Below, one piece after another: positions 8,453 through 17,604 of a DNA stretch of 34,759 nt. The stretch spans positions 1 to 34,759 of the forward strand of contig CALWCH010000017.1 of the NCBI GenBank assembly GCA_944376335.1, written 5' to 3'. Origin of the DNA: an uncultured Clostridia bacterium. GTDB taxonomy: Bacteria > Bacillota > Clostridia > Christensenellales > Borkfalkiaceae. Every line of letters starts with the position of its first letter. The first letter of the stretch is position 1. Below the pieces are notes generated by a model. The model did no database searches. It saw only the letters and a program-made list of their open reading frames with translations, and was not told where the DNA came from. The translations under genes were made by a program, and so were the position numbers.

Positions 8453-8481
8453 ATTATAAGGGAGGTTTCTCACATTGTCAA
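8453..8481 (-). promoter_or_regulatory. Consensus sigma-A promoter of the short GMP synthase gene
   Basis: Minus strand TTGACA (8476-8481), 17-bp spacer, TATAAT (8453-8458). The roughly 50-nt leader contains a small hairpin, CCCGC/GCGGG (about 8424-8438), whose role is unknown. I saw no purine riboswitch core. Confidence 0.78.
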
Positions 8482-8670
8482 TACCCATTTTATAAATATG
8501 ATGGAGACGGACGCGCCATATAAATACGAGAAATACAGACGCGCCTGCCGCCTTTCAGCGCCGCTTATTTCTATGAAAATCAAAACAACATGGCTGCTCT
8601 ATTTCGATGCGCCTCGAAATAACGCCGCGCGAGCGTATTATGCGAATGATTTTCGGCGTAGGAACAACTT

Positions 8671-8710
8671 GCGGCGCGGGGCGCGGACTACCGTCCGCGC
8701 CCCGCGCCGC
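8671..8710. repeat. Perfect 18-bp inverted repeat, GC-rich hairpin
   Basis: GCGGCGCGGGGCGCGGAC, a TACC loop, then its exact complement. All 18 pairs match. No U-run follows on either strand, so it is not a standard intrinsic terminator. It may be the core of a small non-autonomous repeat element. Confidence 0.8.
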
Positions 8711-8759
8711 CCCTACCCAACAAGTAAAACCCAAATCAAACGCAAAACGCCCGTTCACC

Positions 8760-9005
8760 GAACAGGCGTTTCCAAAATGAACTGCCGCGAGCAAAACCAC
8801 GCTTTTGCGCAGCAGGACCCAATTTGCGTATGCTTACGCTTCCGGGGGAAAGAGTGAATTTGCGCGAGCGGGGTTACCCTGCGGCGCACATTCAACAGGA
8901 AGGTGTTCCTAAAATGAACTCTGCAAGCAAAACCACGCTTTTGCGCAGCAGGACCCAATTTGCGTATGCTTACGCTTCCGGGGGAAAGAGTGAATTTGCG
9001 CGAGC
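8760..9005. repeat. Interspersed repeat family, cluster 2 (two long copies)
   Basis: Copies at about 8760-8869 and 8892-9005 share GCAAAACCACGCTTTTGCGC, AGCAGGACCCAATTTGCG, TATGCTTACGCTTCCGGGGG and AAAGAGTGAATTTGCGCGAG in the same order, with a 22-bp unrelated insert between them. A partial third copy of the right half is at 7231-7283, and diverged left halves are at 6855-7042. Confidence 0.85.
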
Positions 9006-9137
9006 TAAATTGAAAGCCCTTAAATCTCGCGCAAAGAGAGAAAACGAGCCGCCGAGCGCAAAGCGCAAGGCGGCGGTGTTTTCTCAAAAAATCGCGGAAA
9101 GATTTTCGCCTTTGCGAAAAGATTTTCGCGAAAACTT
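8953..9137. repeat. 3'-flank segment of guaA shared with the short GMP synthase gene (copy B)
   Basis: Collinear with 7231-7416, beginning at ACCCAATTTGCGTATGCT and ending at the guaA stop codon. The sequence similarity crosses into the last codons (TTCATTCCCATTCAATCGTC in both). Confidence 0.8.
9041..9084 (-). terminator. Terminator of guaA
   Basis: Stem GCCGCC/GGCGGC (9048-9053 with 9069-9074) enclosing GCGC/GCGC, flanked by AAAA and TTTT runs. It lies about 65 bp past the guaA stop codon and is the counterpart of the hairpin at 7317-7362. Confidence 0.65.
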
Positions 9138-10673
9138 TCATTCCCATTCAATCGTCGCCGGCGGCTTGGAGGTAATATCATAGACGACGCGGCTCGCGTG
9201 CGGCACCTCGCCCGTGATGCGGAGGGAAATTTTCTCCAGCACCTCGAAGGGAATGTGCGCCCAGTCTGCCGTCATGGCGTCCACGCTCGTCACGGCGCGG
9301 AGGGCGATGACGTTCTCATACGTCCTGAAATCGCCCTGCACGCCCACCGTCTTGCTGTTGGTGATGACGGCGAAGTACTGCCAGATCTCCCTCTGCAAGC
9401 CTGCCTTTGCGATCTCGTCGCGGAAGATGAAGTCGGCAAGGCGCAAGGTTTCGAGCTTCTCCCGCGTCACTTCGCCCATGATGCGGATGGCGAGCCCCGG
9501 GCCGGGGAAGGGCTGGCGCTGGACGACGGAATCGGGGAGCCCCAACTCGGTACCCACGCGGCGCACTTCGTCCTTGAAGAGGTCGCGGAGCGGCTCGACG
9601 ATCTCCTTGAAGTCGACGACGGACGGGAGCCCGCCCACGTTGTGGTGCGACTTGATGACGGCGCTCTTATCCTTGCCGCTCTCGATGACGTCGGGATAGA
9701 TGGTGCCCTGCACGAGGAAATCGACGGCGCCGATCTTCTTGGCTTCCTTCTCGAAGACGCGGATAAATTCCTCGCCGATGATCTTGCGCTTTGTTTCGGG
9801 GTCGGAAACGCCTGCAAGCTTTTCGAGGAACAGCTCGCACGCATCCGCCTTGACGAGATTCATGCCCAATTTGTCGCGGAAGACGGACATGACTTCCTCG
9901 GCTTCATGGAGGCGCAGCAGGCCGTGGTCGACGAACACGCAGATGAGGTTGTCCCCCACCGCACGGTGGACGAGGGTCGCCGCGACGGCGGAATCGACGC
10001 CGCCCGACATCGCGCACAGCACCTTCTTGCCCGCGAGCTTCTCTTTGAGCACCTTGACTTGCTCTTCGACAAAGCCGCCTATCGTCCAATCGCCCTTGGC
10101 GCGGCAGACGTTGTAGAGGAAGTTCTTGAGAATCTCGTTGCCGTATTCGGAGTGGACGACTTCGGGGTGATACTGCACGCCGTAGATGCGCTTTTCTTCA
10201 TTCGCATACACGGCGGCGGGGCAGCTGTCGGTGACGGCCAGAATCTCAAATCCTTCAGGCACTTCCGAAACGTAGTCGGTGTGGCTCATCCACGAGACGC
10301 TCACCTCGGGGATATTCTCCGAGAGCGGGCTCTCCTTTATAAACGTCACATAGCGCTTGCCGTACTCGCTCGTGGGGGCGTGCTCCACCTTGCCGCCCAG
10401 GGTATAGGCGATGAGCTGGCAGCCGTAGCAGATGCCGAGGACGGGAATGCCGAGCTTGAAAATTTCGGGGTCGATGTGGGGCGACTTCTCGTCGTAGACG
10501 CTGTTGGGCCCGCCCGTGAAGATGATGCCGATGGGCGCGTACTCCTTGATCTCCTGGATGCTCATGGAGCAGGGCTTGAGATCGCAGTAGACGCCCAAAT
10601 CTCTCACGCGGCGCGCGATGAGCTGGTTGTACTGGCCGCCGAAGTCGAGGACCAAAACTCTTTCGTGTTGCAT
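9138..10673 (-). CDS. guaA: GMP synthase (glutamine-hydrolysing), full length
   Basis: Converts XMP to GMP with ATP and glutamine, the last step of guanine nucleotide synthesis. The 511-residue protein has the complete two-part structure: an N-terminal class I glutaminase with nucleophile Cys82 in GICYGCQL and His169/Glu171 in YHPEV, then the ATP-pyrophosphatase P-loop SGGVDSA (223-229), [45 protein letters not shown] and the C-terminal ATIEWE. I chose ATG 10673 over the upstream GTG at 10679 because AAGGAG lies 5 nt before the ATG and would overlap the GTG. The gene follows guaB on the same strand after an 82-bp gap that contains a terminator and a second small hairpin, so it is either read through from guaB or has a promoter I cannot identify. 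Confidence 0.97.
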   Translation of the reverse strand: MQHERVLVLDFGGQYNQLIARRVRDLGVYCDLKPCSMSIQEIKEYAPIGIIFTGGPNSVYDEKSPHIDPEIFKLGIPVLGICYGCQLIAYTLGGKVEHAPTSEYGKRYVTFIKESPLSENIPEVSVSWMSHTDYVSEVPEGFEILAVTDSCPAAVYANEEKRIYGVQYHPEVVHSEYGNEILKNFLYNVCRAKGDWTIGGFVEEQVKVLKEKLAGKKVLCAMSGGVDSAVAATLVHRAVGDNLICVFVDHGLLRLHEAEEVMSVFRDKLGMNLVKADACELFLEKLAGVSDPETKRKIIGEEFIRVFEKEAKKIGAVDFLVQGTIYPDVIESGKDKSAVIKSHHNVGGLPSVVDFKEIVEPLRDLFKDEVRRVGTELGLPDSVVQRQPFPGPGLAIRIMGEVTREKLETLRLADFIFRDEIAKAGLQREIWQYFAVITNSKTVGVQGDFRTYENVIALRAVTSVDAMTADWAHIPFEVLEKISLRITGEVPHASRVVYDITSKPPATIEWE

Positions 10674-10695
10674 ATTCACTCCTTAAAATGGGTGA

Positions 10696-10714
10696 GGCGG
10701 TCATATCTACCGCC
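10696..10714 (-). promoter_or_regulatory. Small hairpin in the guaA leader
   Basis: Perfect 6-bp stem GGCGGT/ACCGCC with a 7-nt loop, about 23 nt upstream of the guaA start codon and downstream of the guaB terminator. No U-run follows. It could influence guaA expression, but nothing in the sequence proves it. Confidence 0.35.
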
Positions 10715-10724
10715 CCGTATCCTT

Positions 10725-10755
10725 GAAAAACGCCCGAATGGTCGGGCGTTTCTTG
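10725..10755 (-). terminator. Intrinsic terminator of guaB
   Basis: Perfect 8-bp stem AACGCCCG/CGGGCGTT (10729-10736 with 10743-10750), followed on the minus strand by a TTTTTC run. It is immediately downstream of the guaB stop codon and can fold on either strand. Confidence 0.75.
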
Positions 10756-12868
<2,113 letters not shown>

Positions 12869-12909
12869 TTGGTAAGTCCTGTATATATGCAATGGGGATA
12901 ATTTAAGCT

Positions 12910-12938
12910 ATTTTACCATATCGACCCAAAAAAATCAA
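12910..12938 (-). promoter_or_regulatory. Sigma-A promoter of the unknown gene-guaB operon
   Basis: Minus strand TTGATT (12933-12938), 17-bp spacer, TAAAAT (12910-12915), with TGG before the -10. The leader is about 35 nt. Confidence 0.65.
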
Positions 12939-12990
12939 CCGAAATTGTAAAAAAAGTCATGCGCGCTCCCCCGTTTTCATAAGTTAGAGC

Positions 12991-13641
12991 ATGAAAAAGC
13001 TGCTCCTTCTTCTCATTCCCCTCCTTGCCCTCCCCCTTCTCTCGGGCTGTAAGGGCGAGGACTACACCAAGTACCTCTCCGAAGTCAAGAGCGACGTCTT
13101 TGCCGCCGAGACGGAGGACTTTTCCCTCACCCTCTCGTGCATCCGGCGGGAGGAGCCCTATCTGTTGGACGGCGTCGCCTGCCCCATGCAGCCGCTTATA
13201 GAGATCGTCTTAAAGCCCGCCGCGGCGGACGGCACGGAAGAATATTCCCTCTCTCTTGCGGGCGTGCCCGCCCTCTCGGGAGAGCTCTCCTACCGCACTG
13301 CAAAGGGCGACTACTACCTTCTGCAGCCCGCTTCGGAGTTTCCCGAGGGCAGCGTCTCCCTCACCGTTACAAAGAACGGCGAGAGCCTTCAACTTACGGC
13401 AATGTCCGTTAAGACGCATACGATGCTCACGCCCGAAGAGGCGCTCTCGGCTGCCATCGAAAGAGAGGGCGAGCTCATCTCGCGCATGACGGCGGGGAAA
13501 CAATTTCAGGGCGAATTTCAGGTGCGCCTTCTCCGCCGCGGGAGCAATTATTACTATGTGGGCATTGTCGGGAAGGAGGAAAACGCCGCGCTGCTGCTCG
13601 ATGCCGAGACGGGCGAAGTGCTTGCAAGGCGCATCCGCTGA
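12991..13641 (+). CDS. Putative lipoprotein of unknown function
   Basis: This 216-residue protein has a lipoprotein signal peptide: MKK, a leucine-rich core, then LLSGC with the lipidated Cys at residue 20. The mature part contains beta-rich segments (FSLTLSCIRREEPYLLDGVAC, YSLSLAGVPALSGELSYR) and ends in YYVGIVGKEENAALLLDAETGEVLARRI, which resembles the end of a PepSY-like domain where an oxidised or liganded residue is read out along a beta hairpin; that likeness is only suggestive. The start ATG lacks a good Shine-Dalgarno sequence. It is transcribed divergently from the operon at 12200-12868, and the next gene on the same strand follows after 73 bp. Probably attached to the outer face of the cytoplasmic membrane. 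Confidence 0.72.
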   Translation: MKKLLLLLIPLLALPLLSGCKGEDYTKYLSEVKSDVFAAETEDFSLTLSCIRREEPYLLDGVACPMQPLIEIVLKPAAADGTEEYSLSLAGVPALSGELSYRTAKGDYYLLQPASEFPEGSVSLTVTKNGESLQLTAMSVKTHTMLTPEEALSAAIEREGELISRMTAGKQFQGEFQVRLLRRGSNYYYVGIVGKEENAALLLDAETGEVLARRIR

Positions 13642-13652
13642 GCGCTCCCTGT

Positions 13653-13700
13653 TTGAAAAATGCCCGCCCGAGGTATAAATAGGCAAGGGCAAGTTTGCCC
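13653..13700 (+). promoter_or_regulatory. Possible promoter and adjacent small palindrome before the flavin reductase gene
   Basis: TTGAAA (13653-13658) and ATAAAT (13675-13680) are separated by 16 bp. Starting about where transcription would begin, GGGCAA/TTGCCC (13687-13700) forms a 6-bp inverted repeat that could be an operator or hairpin. Both calls are weak. Confidence 0.4.
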
Positions 13701-13714
13701 CAAAAGGAGAATTT

Positions 13715-14275
13715 ATGCGAAAGAACTTCGGCGCAAAGCCCATTCTGTATCCCGAGCCCGTGCTCATTGTGGCGACCTATGACGAGAACGGCACGCCCGA
13801 CGCGATGAACGCCGCCTGGGGCGGCACCGCAGACGAGGATAAGCTCTTCCTCTGTCTGAGCGCCGACCACAAGACGACGAAAAATCTTGTAAAGCGCAAG
13901 GCGTTCACGGTGAGCGTTGGCACCAAGCAGCAACTTGTGCCCTGTGACTATGTGGGCGTCGTTTCGGCAAACAACACGCCCGACAAGTTCCAAAAGACGG
14001 GCTGGCATGCCGTTAAGAGCGAGTTTGTCGACGCGCCCGTCATTGAAGAACTCCCCCTCTGCTTCGAGTGCGAGCTTGAAAGCTACGACGAAGACACCTG
14101 CATGCTGCTCGGGAAGGTCAAGAACGTCTCGGCGGACGAGCGCATCTTAAATGAAAAGGGCAAGGTGGATGTGAAGAAGCTTGCCCCCATCACCTTCGAC
14201 CCCGTACAAAATACCTATCTGGAGCTCGGCGAAGTGGTCGGCTATGCCTTCCGCGACGGCCTGCAATTAAAATAA
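13715..14275 (+). CDS. Flavin reductase family protein (FMN-binding split barrel)
   Basis: This 186-residue protein has the flavoredoxin/flavin reductase-like pattern: PEPVLIVATYDENGTPDAMNAAWGG at about residues 13-37 (the N-terminal strand and G-x-P-N-A-x-x-x-x-x loop that holds FMN), KTTKNLVKRKAFTVSV (53-68), and DYVGVVSANNTPDKFQKTG (78-96). Members bind FMN and pass electrons between NAD(P)H or ferredoxin and partner proteins, in the cytosol. The ATG at 13715 has AAGGAGAATTT. Its physiological partner is unknown; neighbours give no hint beyond the upstream lipoprotein gene. A strong terminator follows at 14296-14331. Confidence 0.87.
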   Translation: MRKNFGAKPILYPEPVLIVATYDENGTPDAMNAAWGGTADEDKLFLCLSADHKTTKNLVKRKAFTVSVGTKQQLVPCDYVGVVSANNTPDKFQKTGWHAVKSEFVDAPVIEELPLCFECELESYDEDTCMLLGKVKNVSADERILNEKGKVDVKKLAPITFDPVQNTYLELGEVVGYAFRDGLQLK

Positions 14276-14295
14276 CTTCTCTTGCAATACGCATT

Positions 14296-14331
14296 GCGGC
14301 GCGCCCCGATTCGGGGCGCGCCGCCTTTTTT
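14296..14331 (+). terminator. Intrinsic terminator of the flavin reductase gene
   Basis: Perfect 13-bp GC-rich stem GCGGCGCGCCCCG/CGGGGCGCGCCGC with a 3-nt loop, followed by TTTTTT on the plus strand only. The final T of the run abuts the pyk stop codon on the other strand. Confidence 0.88.
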
Positions 14332-15743
14332 CAGACCGTTTCGATGTTGACGAGGTTGGAATTTCCGCTCTTGCCGTTGGGGGTGCCGCCCGTGATGACG
14401 ACGACGTCGCCCCTTTGCACGAGCCCCGAGTCCTTCGCCGCCTGTTTTGCGAAGTGGAACAGGACGTCGACGGAGTGGTATTCCTCACTGAGTGCGGGCA
14501 AAACGCCCCAGCTCAAAGCGAGCTTCCGGTAGCTCCTTTCGTCCGTCGTCATGCCGATGATGTCGATCATGGGGCGGAAGCGGGAGACCATCTTGGCGGT
14601 GCCGCCCGTCCTCGTACAGACGACGATCGCCTTCGCCTGAATATCTCTTGCAAGCAGGCACGCGGAGTGCGAGAGCGCGTCCGAGAGGCTGGTGATCACG
14701 AAGTCCTGATCGTCCAGCTTCTGGATGAACTTGGGGCGGGATTCCGCCTGCACGCAGATGCGCGCCATCGCCCTCACCGCCTCGACGGGATACTCGCCCG
14801 CCGCCGTCTCGCCCGAGAGCATGACCGCGCTCGAGCCGTCGTACACGGCGTTTGCGACGTCGGAGATCTCCGCACGCGTGGGGCGGGGCTTGCTGATCAT
14901 GGACTCGAGCATCTCCGTCGCCGTGATGCAGCGCTTGCCCGCCAAACGGCAGGCGCGGATGATGGTCTTTTGAATGTCGGGCAGTTCCTCGTAGGGGATC
15001 TCCACGCCCATGTCGCCGCGGCCGATCATGATGCCGTCCGAAACTTCCAAAATGGCGTTGAGGTTATTCACGCCCGCCCTGTTTTCGATCTTTGCGATGA
15101 GGTCGATGTCGTCGGAGCCGTTCTCGTGCAGGAAGTTGCGAACATCGATGATGTCCTGCGCGCGGGAGACGAAGGAGCATGCAATGAAGTCGACCTGGTG
15201 CTCGATGCCGAAGAGAAGGTCCTTCTTGTCCTGTTCGGAAAGATAGGTGAGGTGCAGCTCCTTCTCGGGGAAGAACATGCTCTTGCGCGAGGAGAGCTCG
15301 CCGCCGATGACAACTTTCGTGACAACGTCGGGCGCCTTAATTTCGGTCACTTCAAAGACCATGAGGCCGTTGTTGAGCAAGATCTTGTCGCCGGGGCAAA
15401 GGTCCTCGCAGATGCCCTTGTAGGAGACGGAGACGCGCGTCTCGTCGCCCTCGACCTCGTCCGTCGTGAAGGTGAAGGTATCCCCTTCATTCAAGGTGAC
15501 TTTGCCGTTCTGAAAGGTGCGGATGCGGAATTCGGGGCCCTTGGTATCCAGCAGAATGGGCAGGGGGATGTTCTTCTCCTTGCGCACGCGCTTGATGATC
15601 TCGATCTTCTTGGCGTGGTCCTCATGCGTCCCGTGCGAGAAGTTGAGGCGCACCACGTTCATGCCCGCATCCGCCATCGCGGAGATGACTTCCTGCGTCT
15701 CGGACGCGGGACCCAACGTACAAACGATCTTTGTCTTTTTCAT
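14331..15743 (-). CDS. pyk: Pyruvate kinase
   Basis: Transfers phosphate from phosphoenolpyruvate to ADP, giving pyruvate and ATP, in the last step of glycolysis. At 470 residues it is the compact (E. coli PykF-like) form, without the extra C-terminal PEP-utilising domain seen in many Bacilli. Visible are KTKIVCTLGPAS at the N-terminus, NVVRLNFSHGTHEDH (about 29-43), LLDTKGPEFRI, the metal-binding IENRAGVNNL region, the signature ITATEMLESMISKPRPTRAE (split across the conserved Lys/Glu/Asp active site) and VMLSGETAAGEYP. The ATG is supported by AGGAGAG. It is monocistronic with its own promoter and no visible U-run terminator; it meets the terminator of the convergent flavin reductase gene. 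Confidence 0.96.
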   Translation of the reverse strand: MKKTKIVCTLGPASETQEVISAMADAGMNVVRLNFSHGTHEDHAKKIEIIKRVRKEKNIPLPILLDTKGPEFRIRTFQNGKVTLNEGDTFTFTTDEVEGDETRVSVSYKGICEDLCPGDKILLNNGLMVFEVTEIKAPDVVTKVVIGGELSSRKSMFFPEKELHLTYLSEQDKKDLLFGIEHQVDFIACSFVSRAQDIIDVRNFLHENGSDDIDLIAKIENRAGVNNLNAILEVSDGIMIGRGDMGVEIPYEELPDIQKTIIRACRLAGKRCITATEMLESMISKPRPTRAEISDVANAVYDGSSAVMLSGETAAGEYPVEAVRAMARICVQAESRPKFIQKLDDQDFVITSLSDALSHSACLLARDIQAKAIVVCTRTGGTAKMVSRFRPMIDIIGMTTDERSYRKLALSWGVLPALSEEYHSVDVLFHFAKQAAKDSGLVQRGDVVVITGGTPNGKSGNSNLVNIETV

Positions 15744-15775
15744 CGAAACTCTCCTCTTATCGGTTTGTTATCTCT

Positions 15776-15803
15776 ATTTTATCATATTTCCCGAAAAATA
15801 CAA
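15776..15803 (-). promoter_or_regulatory. Sigma-A promoter of pyk
   Basis: Minus strand TTGTAT (15798-15803), 16-bp spacer, TAAAAT (15776-15781), with TGA before the -10. The leader is about 25 nt. Confidence 0.6.
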
Positions 15804-15837
15804 GTACCTTTTCAAAAAATATTATGCGGAAGGGCAA

Positions 15838-15866
15838 GAAAAAAGCCCCGTTTGCGGCGGGGCGTT
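15838..15866 (-). terminator. Intrinsic terminator of the lipoprotein gene at 15901
   Basis: Stem GCCCCG/CGGGGC (15845-15850 with 15858-15863) with a 7-nt loop, followed on the minus strand by TTTTTT. Confidence 0.78.
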
Positions 15867-15900
15867 CTCACTTTTTAAAGAGGCGTTAAAGGTGCGGGTA

Positions 15901-16419
15901 TTAGCGCAGTTCCGAAAGGCCGATCGCATGCAGGGTGATTTCCTCACTCTCCCCCAATTCGCTCGTCACGGTGAGCGAAACCTCGCTCCCGTTCTCATAG
16001 TCGAGGATGCCCCCTCCGTATGTCATATAGCCGACAAAATCATACTCCCCTTCGGAGACCTCTTCAAGATTCCCGGAAAGTTCGAACCAAGTCTCTTCCA
16101 GCGCAAAGACAAAGTCGTACTGCTTGAGGTCGAAGGTATAGTTCGCAGAGACAGTCACAAAGGCCTCGCCGTCGACCTCGAATATCACACGGAAGGTGTT
16201 CTCGTTTTCCTTCAAAAGGGTGTCCTCAGGCACGGCGGAGGAAAGCGTTTCGTTGTGCGCGACCGTCATCGTGAGCTCGTCGATGACATTTAACCCGACG
16301 ATGATATTCTCCGCCCGCCAATTTCCCGCATACAGCTCGGCTTTCTTTTGCGCACAGCCCGTAAACAGCAGCGGAAAGAGCCCCAGCATCAAACACATCG
16401 CGCGAATCATCTTTCTCAT
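15901..16419 (-). CDS. Putative lipoprotein of unknown function
   Basis: This 172-residue protein has a type II signal peptide: basic MRKMIRA, hydrophobic core, LLFTGC with the lipidated Cys at residue 22. The mature region is beta-strand rich and acidic, and includes ELYAGNWRAENIIVG, FRVIFEVDGEAFVTVSANYTF and LDYENGSEVSLTVTSELG. This resembles small lipocalin-like surface domains found in Clostridia lipoproteins, but no family can be named. AGGAGGGG lies 4-5 nt before the ATG at 16419. It is monocistronic, with a strong promoter at 16458-16486 and a terminator at 15838-15866. Probably an exported lipid-anchored protein. Confidence 0.78.
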   Translation of the reverse strand: MRKMIRAMCLMLGLFPLLFTGCAQKKAELYAGNWRAENIIVGLNVIDELTMTVAHNETLSSAVPEDTLLKENENTFRVIFEVDGEAFVTVSANYTFDLKQYDFVFALEETWFELSGNLEEVSEGEYDFVGYMTYGGGILDYENGSEVSLTVTSELGESEEITLHAIGLSELR

Positions 16420-16457
16420 CGGTCCCCTCCTGTATTTTATGTATTATTTGTATTTTT

Positions 16458-16486
16458 ATTTTAGCACAGAATGGGAAGCTTGTCAA
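16458..16486 (-). promoter_or_regulatory. Sigma-A promoter of the lipoprotein gene at 15901
   Basis: Minus strand TTGACA (16481-16486), 17-bp spacer, TAAAAT (16458-16463). Confidence 0.75.
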
Positions 16487-16568
16487 GCCTTATATAAAAA
16501 TTCTCTCCCCCATCGCATAAATTATTTTTGGAAGGCGGGCAAAATTCAGCGTGTTTTTTTGCGCGGTG

Positions 16569-16577
16569 TGGTATAAT
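16569..16577 (+). promoter_or_regulatory. Extended -10 promoter of rnpB
   Basis: TGG followed by TATAAT (16572-16577). The expected start 7 nt downstream coincides with the 5' base of the RNase P RNA pairing arm at 16584. No convincing -35 hexamer is seen. Confidence 0.65.
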
Positions 16578-16583
16578 AACTTC

Positions 16584-16937
16584 GATCCGAGCGGGCTGCG
16601 CGGCCGCGGCGCTTAATTTTAAGCGATGAGGAAAGTCCGGGCATCACAGGGCAGGACGCCTGATAACGTCAGGTGAAGGCGACTTCAAGGAAAGTGCAAC
16701 AGAAATAGACCGCAGCGCCTTTTAGCGCTGTAAGGATGGAAAGGCGAGGTAAGAGCTCACCGACGGGACGGTAACGCCCCGTGCCATGTAAACCCCGTCC
16801 GATGCAAGTTTGGGCTCTGTTCATATGGGCTGCCCGTCCGAGCAGAGCCGTGAATAACGCTGGAGCCCGTCGGTGACGGCGGGTGTAGATAAATGACCGC
16901 GCTCGACAGAACCCGGCTTATAGGCCCGCCTCGGATC
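16584..16937 (+). ncRNA. rnpB: RNase P RNA component
   Basis: Catalytic RNA that trims the 5' leader of tRNA precursors. The conserved cores are present in order: GAGGAAAGTCCGGGC (about 16627), CAGGGCAGGACGCCTGATAACG, ACAGAAATAGACCGC, GGAAAGGCGAGGTAAGAGCTCACCG (given in two overlapping halves in the sequence), ATGTAAACCCC and the 3' ACAGAACCCGGCTTATAG. The ends are set by pairing of GATCCGAG...CGGGC (from 16584) with GCCCG...CTCGGATC (to 16937). The layout looks like the type A fold of Clostridia rather than the Bacillus type B. It has its own promoter and terminator, and a tRNA gene lies 580 bp away on the other strand. Confidence 0.95.
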
Positions 16938-16949
16938 AATTCGACCCAT

Positions 16950-16976
16950 CCCCCCGCCGATATCCGCGGGGGTTTT
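16950..16976 (+). terminator. Intrinsic terminator of rnpB
   Basis: Stem CCCCCGC/GCGGGGG (16951-16957 with 16966-16972) with an 8-nt loop, followed by TTTTG. Confidence 0.75.
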
Positions 16977-17213
16977 GTATTTGATTTGGCGTCCGATTTG
17001 CGCCTTTGGCATGATATACTGACCTCTTGGTCCCGAACCTCGTCGGAGCAGGCTTTGCTCACCCGTCGGTCGCTGCGCTTCCGACGCATGCTCGCCGCCG
17101 CTCCGCCTCTTCCCGTGAAAGCTTTGCTTTGCAAATCTTTCATGGGAGCCCTATACAAATAGCGCGCTTGGCAGTGGGACCAAGAGCCGAAGTCCAACCT
17201 CTCAACTCAAAGC

Positions 17214-17250
17214 AAAACCGCCGCAAGGAAACATCCTTGCGGCGGGTTTT
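17214..17250 (-). terminator. Extra copy of the tRNA-Pro terminator hairpin (in repeat copy 1)
   Basis: Same CCGCCGCAAGG/CCTTGCGGCGG stem as at 17482-17518, 268 bp away, preceded by CAAAA and followed by TTTTGG. It is not behind an intact tRNA gene. Confidence 0.6.
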
Positions 17251-17481
17251 GGTCGAGGCGTCCGATTTGCGCCTTTGCCCGATATACTGACCTCTTGGTC
17301 CCGAACCTCGTCGGAGCAGGCTTTGCTCACCCGTCGGTCGCTGCGCTTCCGACGCATGCTCGCCGCCGCTCCGCCTCTTCCCGTGAAAGCTTTGCTTTGC
17401 AAATCTTTCATGGGAGCCCTATACAAATAGCGCGCTTGGCAGTGGGACCAAGAGCCGAAGTCCAACCTCTCAACTCAAAGC

Positions 17482-17518
17482 AAAACCGCCGCAAGGAAAC
17501 ATCCTTGCGGCGGGTTTT
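17482..17518 (-). terminator. Intrinsic terminator of tRNA-Pro
   Basis: Perfect 11-bp stem CCGCCGCAAGG/CCTTGCGGCGG with a 6-nt loop, followed by TTTTG on the minus strand, directly behind the encoded CCA end. Confidence 0.85.
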
Positions 17519-17594
17519 GGTCGAGGCGACGGGATTTGAACCCACGACCTCTTGGTCCCGAACCAAGCGCGCTACCAAACTGCGCTACGCCTCG
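17518..17594 (-). tRNA. tRNA-Pro, anticodon CGG
   Basis: The minus strand folds as a full cloverleaf: acceptor stem CGAGGCG/CGCCTCG, D-arm GCGCAGTTTGGTAGCGC, and anticodon stem CTTGG/CCAAG around loop TTCGGGA, giving anticodon CGG, which reads the proline codon CCG. The T-arm is GTGGGTTCAAATCCC. Discriminator A is followed by an encoded CCA. It has its own promoter at 17605-17633 and terminator at 17482-17518. A CCG-specific tRNA fits the high GC content. Confidence 0.95.
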
Positions 17595-17604
17595 AACAGC
17601 GTTT

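Larger units (their letters stand above)
8482..9137. other. Non-coding repeat-rich interval between the two GMP synthase genes
   Basis: The roughly 650 bp hold a GC-rich perfect hairpin (8671-8710), two long copies of the interspersed repeat (8760-9005) and the segment shared with the other gene's 3' flank (8953-9137). I found no supported coding sequence: open frames up to 130 codons here are repeat translations. Confidence 0.7.
16988..17524. repeat. Two tandem copies of a 268-bp structured unit next to tRNA-Pro
   Basis: Copy 1 (16988-17256) and copy 2 (17257-17524) are almost identical; the visible change is a small difference around CCTTTGGCATGATA versus CCTTTGCCCGATA. Each copy holds a piece of the minus-strand tRNA-Pro anticodon arm (CCTCTTGGTCCCGAACC), then hairpins GAGCA/TGCTC, CGTCGG/CCGACG and a near-perfect 16-bp stem (17112-17146). 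After these come a second, opposite-strand tRNA-Pro-like arm (GCGCGCTTGG...GGGACCAAGAG) and the CCGCCGCAAGG terminator hairpin. The 11-bp CTCTTGGTCCC and GGGACCAAGAG form an inverted repeat bounding about 163 bp (17024-17186; copy 2 17292-17454). No protein is plausible: open frames read tRNA and hairpin sequence. Confidence 0.85.

Noticed and set aside
8555-9183. Open frames of 81-130 codons between the two GMP synthase genes
   Set aside because: They lie entirely in the interspersed repeats and the guaA 3' flank; protein similarity is only to other frames of the same repeat.
10696-10755. Guanine riboswitch before guaA
   Set aside because: The conserved purine riboswitch core and paired loops are absent; only a terminator and a 6-bp hairpin are present.
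17024-17186. A functional second or third tRNA-Pro in the tandem repeat
   Set aside because: Only anticodon-arm fragments remain; the T-arm and acceptor pairing are lost and the loop of the plus-strand arm has eight bases.
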